64,000 bases of DNA from Sphagnum magellanicum. Lineage: Eukaryota > Streptophyta > Sphagnopsida > Sphagnales > Sphagnaceae. A model generated the notes under the pieces. The model was given only the letters and a program-made list of their open reading frames with translations, ran no database searches and was not told the DNA's origin. Of this stretch, positions 59,595 to 64,000 are shown one piece after another. The stretch covers positions 14,138,501-14,202,500 of the forward strand of contig CM038925.1 in assembly GCA_021904315.1 (NCBI GenBank). Direction: 5' to 3'. Each line of letters starts with the position of its first letter. Position 1 is the first letter of the stretch. Position numbers and translations under genes: made by a program.

Positions 59595-62500
59595 ATGGTG
59601 ATGCCGATCGCGACCCCGCCGTCGTCCACAATGGAGCGTTCTTCTTCTTCTTCTTCTTCTTCTTCTCCTGTTCTGCTCTTGTATCAGCTCTTCAGCCATG
59701 CGCAATCTGCAGCAGCAGCTGCCAACTCCGCGCGGGTGAGTGAGTTGTGTACAAATGAATGTTTCTCAAGATTGCTGGCAACTGGCAAAGAAGGATGATC
59801 TTCATGGCTGAAGGATTTTAGTCCTCGCTGCTTGTCTGTCTTTTTGCAGAGGAACTTCCGGGAGGAGGAAGAAGGTGTTGTGGCAGCAGCAGCAGCAGAA
59901 GGAAAGGAAGTGTTGCAAGCAGGAAACTTCACAGGTGATGGAATTTCTTTCTTTCTTTCTTTCTTTCTACTGGATGATGCAATTGCAGAGATGGATAGAT
60001 GAGATGATGCAAATGGGAGATGGAATGGACCAACACAACAACACAGTGTGAAAATTGTGCAGAAGATAGGCTCTGGCCATTGAGAGAAGAAGAAGAAGCA
60101 CCTGTATCATCAACATCATCATCTGCCGCTGCTGCTGCTTTGAGACCGCCCGTGATTTCAGCAGAAGCAAAAGCTATTGCAATCCTGCATCATGGAACAG
60201 TTACACTTCTGGATCTTGCTGACAATTACAAGCAACCCCTCGGCATTTTCAGAGGTATACAAATGTTGCTGCTGTTGCTGCCACAGATATCATTATGAAC
60301 CTCTTTCTCACATGGACCTCTTTCTCTGCTGCACAGCCTTTGGCATTGCTAAAGGTGCACATTCTAGACTTCAGGTTTGGAAATCAGGTTTGCAGTGGCA
60401 ATTTTCTTTCTGAAGTGTTGTTGTGTTACAATGGAATTGTGAGGAGGCTTTTTGTTACTGACGTGAGTTGTTGGTGTATTGTTTTTTTTCCAGCAGCATG
60501 GCCTGATGAAGAGTTTGTACACGGAGTATGGTTAGAGGAGCTGAGCATGGTTGCAGTGGCAAGTTCTCAAAGAAGGCTTCTCTTTCTGAATGTCTATGCC
60601 CAAGAAGTTGACAGCTTGTTACTGCCAGATTCAAAGGGATCTGGAGCCATAGCTGGAGTCTTTGCAAGTTGCACTTCTGTGCTGGAAAAGGGGTGAGTGA
60701 ATTGTACAAGGGATTGGTATTGTGTTTGTGTGAGGGTGATTTTGGGCTGATTTTTATGCATGGGGGGTGGGGTGGGCGGGTGCTTGCAGATATGAAGTGG
60801 CATTGTTGACTTCACATGGAATTCTCCATCGGGTCAACAAAGGAGAGCAAATTGGATCTGCAACTTTGTCTCCAGTAGAATGGAGTGTGAAGAAGCAACA
60901 TCCGGAAGGTGTAACAGGATTGAGCTTCAATGCTCAACACTCTGTACTGGCAGTGGTTGGGCCTGCACAACCACAATCAAAGAGCTCTGCATCTACAGGT
61001 TGCTGACTACATGATTATGCTGCCTCTAAAATTCCTTCCTTGTTTGTTCAAAGGATTTGTCAGAATATTATGTGATAGAAAGAAACACAGGATGCAGATC
61101 TTTGTGTAGTTTGTTTCATGAGTGATCAAGCTAGATTGAGGTTTTACATGTGATTTTGAGCTGCAGCAGCAGCAGCAGCCTGCTCCATTGCTGTCAGATC
61201 ATCAGAGAGATACCTCTTGGAATTGATGGGTGTTCTGCTTTTGGGTGTGAAAATGCAGGAGGTTTTAGTGTGTCGGTATGGTCCATGTCTGAAACACCAA
61301 CGCTCCTCTGGTGCAATCTGGCAATGCTTGCAAAACCCTTCCTTTCGCAGTGGTGGCCTAGCAGCAGCACCAAGCTGTCTCTTGCAACAAGACCTTTGGT
61401 GCGTCTCTCTCCAAATGCTGATCATGCAGTCGTCATTGATGGTGGTGGTAGGTTGCACCTGCTCACCGGAAAACAGGGGCAGATGGAAGAGATGGATTTG
61501 GGTGAGTCAAGTAGCACTGACAATGAGGGGAAAAATTCTGATCTTTCAGGATGCTTTTTGGATGGGCTTGAAGATGCAGAATGGTGGTCAGACACGGCAG
61601 TGGTGGCGGCAAGATGTGATGGCTCTGTAGACTTGCTGCAGGTCCCAAGTCTGGCCACACTGTTAGATGAATCCCTCCCTCATTTCCATCCAGGTTGCCT
61701 TCTTAAGAAGGGTGCTACAGGTCACATCTTTGTGCTGGATGCTTCTTCAACAAGAGAAACAGAAGAGACACAGCAGCAGGTTGGTGAGGTCAAGAAACCG
61801 AATTGGTTCTCATGGATGATGCAGCGTGGAGCAAAACAGCAGCAGAATCTGGACAGGGGATGGAGGTTGACATCATTTGTGGAGCGCTCAAAGTCTGAGA
61901 TGTTTGAGATTTTGATTGAACAGAGGGACTATGATGCTGCACTGCAGCTTGCTCACAAGTATGGGCTAGATGTAGACCAAGTGTATAAAGCACGTTGGAG
62001 GAGTTCAGGTTTTGGAAAAGAAGGGCTCCATCTGAGTCTTGCAATAGTGCAAGACCACAAATGGGTGGTGAAGGAATGCATGACAAGAGTGTGTCCAAGT
62101 CAGGATTCCATGAATTCACTGCTTGTTTTTGGCTTGATGGAGACGGAACTCTATGTTCATAGTGCAGAGACAGATGACAGCAATGATGATGATGATGCCT
62201 GGTTCTTTCGCCTGGCACGATTGCGTCTTCTACAATACAAAGAAAGGCTTGAAACCTTCTTAGGCATCCACATGGGTAGGTTCTTTCCAAATGAGTTTGC
62301 TGCTTTCCGATCCTCTGATCTCCATGCAGTTGCTGTGGAGTACGCTGAAGGAGGGAAAATGGGATCTCTTGATTTGCTACTCAAGCGACATCAGTACTCA
62401 TTAGCCCCTTTCCTATTGAGCATCTTGGATGCAGTTCCAGAGACAATTCCTCCACACAGTTATGGGCAGCTTCTGCCAGAACTAACACCACCAAAAGCCT

Positions 62501-64000
62501 TCCTTTCTCGTCGTATTGAGGACCCAGTAGAGAGCAGGAAGACATTGGATGCTATCAAGGGTGGTGTACACAAGTTAGAGGAAGAGAAGCATGGTATACC
62601 TCTGGAAGGATGCACTGAGCATATGGTGAAGCTGGCACGAGGTCTCTCATGGCCTTCCAAGGTTGAAATAAGTGAATGGTATAAGGCTCGGGCGAGAACC
62701 ATTGACAGAGTGAGTGGACAGCTGGAGAACAGTCTTTCGCTTCTCGACTTGGGTCAGCGCAAAGGGGTGAAAGGACTCGAGCTTTTGCTGGAAGATACAT
62801 CTGACTTGATCAAGGTTGTTTTGACAAGGAATGGGTCTGAAGAAGGAGGTACAGAAGTTGAGCTGAGCTTAGATGAATGGGAGCAGCTAGGTGAGTATGA
62901 AAAGTTTCAGGCCGTGTTGCAAGGTGCTGGAGTAGACTCTGTAGTTGATAGACTGAGGGAACAGGCAATACCCTTTTTGCACCGCCAGTATAATCGCCCT
63001 TCATTGTCACGAGTCAGTCCAGTCCGTTCTGGAACTTCACCTGTGTTGGGGAGGTGGCTAAAGGACATGGCACAGGAAAGTAAGCTGGACATTTGTGCCA
63101 CTGTGTTTGAGGAAGCATCAAATGGACCAGATGGAAATGGTCTTTTCCAGGAAGAGGCTGAATTGGTTGCAGTGGCAATAGATTGCCTCTATCTGTGTCC
63201 AGCATTGGATCAATGGTCAGTGATGCAGTCTATCCTGTCTAGGTTCTCACCAAATGTGGACTCTCCAGTTAAGGAGTCAGTTGGATACTCTGATGAGATA
63301 CCCACAAGGGGCCGCTTTCGTCAAGGGATTGTACGTCGCTTGCGTGGCTCTGTTAGTTCCAGACCTGCATACAGTGAGCACGAAGATCCAAGCCCCAAGC
63401 GTGCCAGCAACAATGTCAATGTTGGGGGTGCACGACTCCGCAAGGCTGAGGCTCATGTGGAGGCTGGTGGGCTTTTGTCCCTTTATCAGGTTTGAACCAA
63501 TTTTTGTTGTTATATGTCTGTAATTCATCTGTCAAGTGCTAACCAACAGCATGAATCAGAGTCTTTCCATTGCTTCTGTAAATGAAAGACAGTCTTTCTG
63601 TTGTTGAGAGTAAGCTGCCTTAGATTCTTTTAACGCATGGAAGCTTGTGTTCTTTCACAGGTAGCAAGGTCGATGAAATTTTTGGCAAACTGTGAAGCGG
63701 ATGTCATGGAAACGAAGCAGTTGGTGCAAATTTTGATCTCCAAGTTTTCAAGCAGGCAGCCACCGAGACCTGATAGTGAATGGACAGTGATGTGGCATGA
63801 CCTCTGCACATTACAAGAGAAAGCATTTTCCTCTCTCAATAGAGAAGACCTCCATGCAGAGTTTTGTAGGGGCTTGCTACATGCTGGAAAATTTTCTTTG
63901 GCAAAGAACTATGTGTGGAGTACAGGACTGCTGGCAGACAAAGCAGAGAAGCTTGTGCTGGATGCGGCTCGTGACTTTTTCTACTCATCTCCTTCAATTG
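59595..64000 (+). CDS. MIP2: MIP2/NBAS-like Sec39-domain protein, 5' part (runs off window)
   Basis: In plants MIP2 (MAG2-interacting protein 2), the counterpart of animal NBAS, belongs to the Dsl1/NRZ tethering complex on the ER that receives Golgi-derived COPI vesicles. Exons: 59595-59735, 59850-59934, 60063-60254, 60494-60692, 60790-60998, about 61208-63489 and 63661 onward, open at the window end (about 1150 residues; Arabidopsis MIP2 has about 2400). The N-terminal half is WD-like (AEAKAIAILHHGTVTLLDLA, VWLEELSMVAVASSQRRLLF, VSVWSMSETPTLLWC). The Sec39 domain begins near 61855 with GWRLTSFVERSKSEMFEILI and QRDYDAALQLAHKYGLDVDQ. The start could instead be the ATG at 59601 or 59631. The acceptor of exon 6 is uncertain; AGAG|AGATACC keeps frame. 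Exon 4 has tandem CAGCAG acceptors. Confidence 0.85.
59640..59667 (+). repeat. (TTC)n microsatellite coding for poly-serine in MIP2
   Basis: About nine TTC units read as TCT codons, giving a nine-serine run right after the Met-Glu-Arg start region. Length variation would be tolerated in frame. Confidence 0.85.
59946..59969. repeat. (CTTT)n microsatellite in MIP2 intron 2
   Basis: About six CTTT units shortly after the exon 2 donor. Confidence 0.9.

Noticed and set aside
61217..61630. Alternative frame through the first part of MIP2 exon 6 (LELMGVLLLGVKMQ...)
   Set aside because: It ends at a stop, while the other frame stays open for 760 codons and carries WD-like and Sec39 sequence.

Overview
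The window is nuclear DNA from a land plant. It holds intron-rich genes with plant-style splice sites, telo-box (AAACCCTA) ribosomal promoters, a U2 snRNA gene, plant-type Ty3/gypsy and Ty1/copia remnants, a PPR pseudogene and CACTA/Mutator-like non-autonomous transposons in AT-rich intergenic DNA. An intact ARL3 gene (a cilium-linked small GTPase) suggests a lineage with motile sperm, such as a fern, lycophyte or bryophyte. This is inference; no species is assigned.

Layout. 1-4.9 kb is AT-rich with no gene. 5.14-6.12 kb (+) is a 60S acidic ribosomal protein P2 gene in three exons. 7.5-8.75 kb (-) is a decayed PPR gene. A 191-bp CACTA-type MITE lies at 10.1 kb. 11.3-11.5 kb (-) is U2 snRNA. 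12.26-15.4 kb (-) is ARL3 with a minisatellite in an intron. 15.4-25.8 kb is repeat-rich DNA with a hAT-like zinc-finger fragment, a 366-bp element with a 9-bp target duplication and several tandem duplications. 25.82-29.96 kb (+) is gamma-glutamyl hydrolase in nine exons; its introns hold an inverted pair of dispersed repeats and a perfect hairpin. 30.80-32.47 kb (-) is ribosomal protein L6 in four exons, one intron being GC-AG. 32.8-40.4 kb (-) is a dead Ty3/gypsy element split by a 903-bp solo LTR and by an inverted segment that forms a 504-bp-arm inverted repeat. 41.6-42.3 kb is a copia remnant. 44.96-48.27 kb (+) is a uridine/inosine nucleosidase in nine exons. 50.12-59.26 kb (-) is the rRNA-processing protein UTP22/NOL6 (Nrap) in 25 exons, with one GC-AG intron. 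59.6 kb to the window end (+) is the 5' half of a Sec39-domain protein, MIP2/NBAS, head to head with UTP22.

Functional theme. Three genes (RPP2, RPL6, UTP22) serve ribosome production, and each has telo-boxes just upstream, so they may share growth-linked control. The others are housekeeping: splicing (U2), folate polyglutamate turnover (GGH), nucleoside salvage (nucleosidase), ER-Golgi tethering (MIP2) and lipidated-protein/cilium traffic (ARL3). I found no dedicated new gene system. The most unusual material is the transposon rearrangement at 34.6-38.1 kb, the hairpin and inverted repeats inside the GGH introns, and the retained ARL3. All exon models were joined by eye from splice motifs, phase and protein-family similarity recalled from knowledge; no alignment was run.
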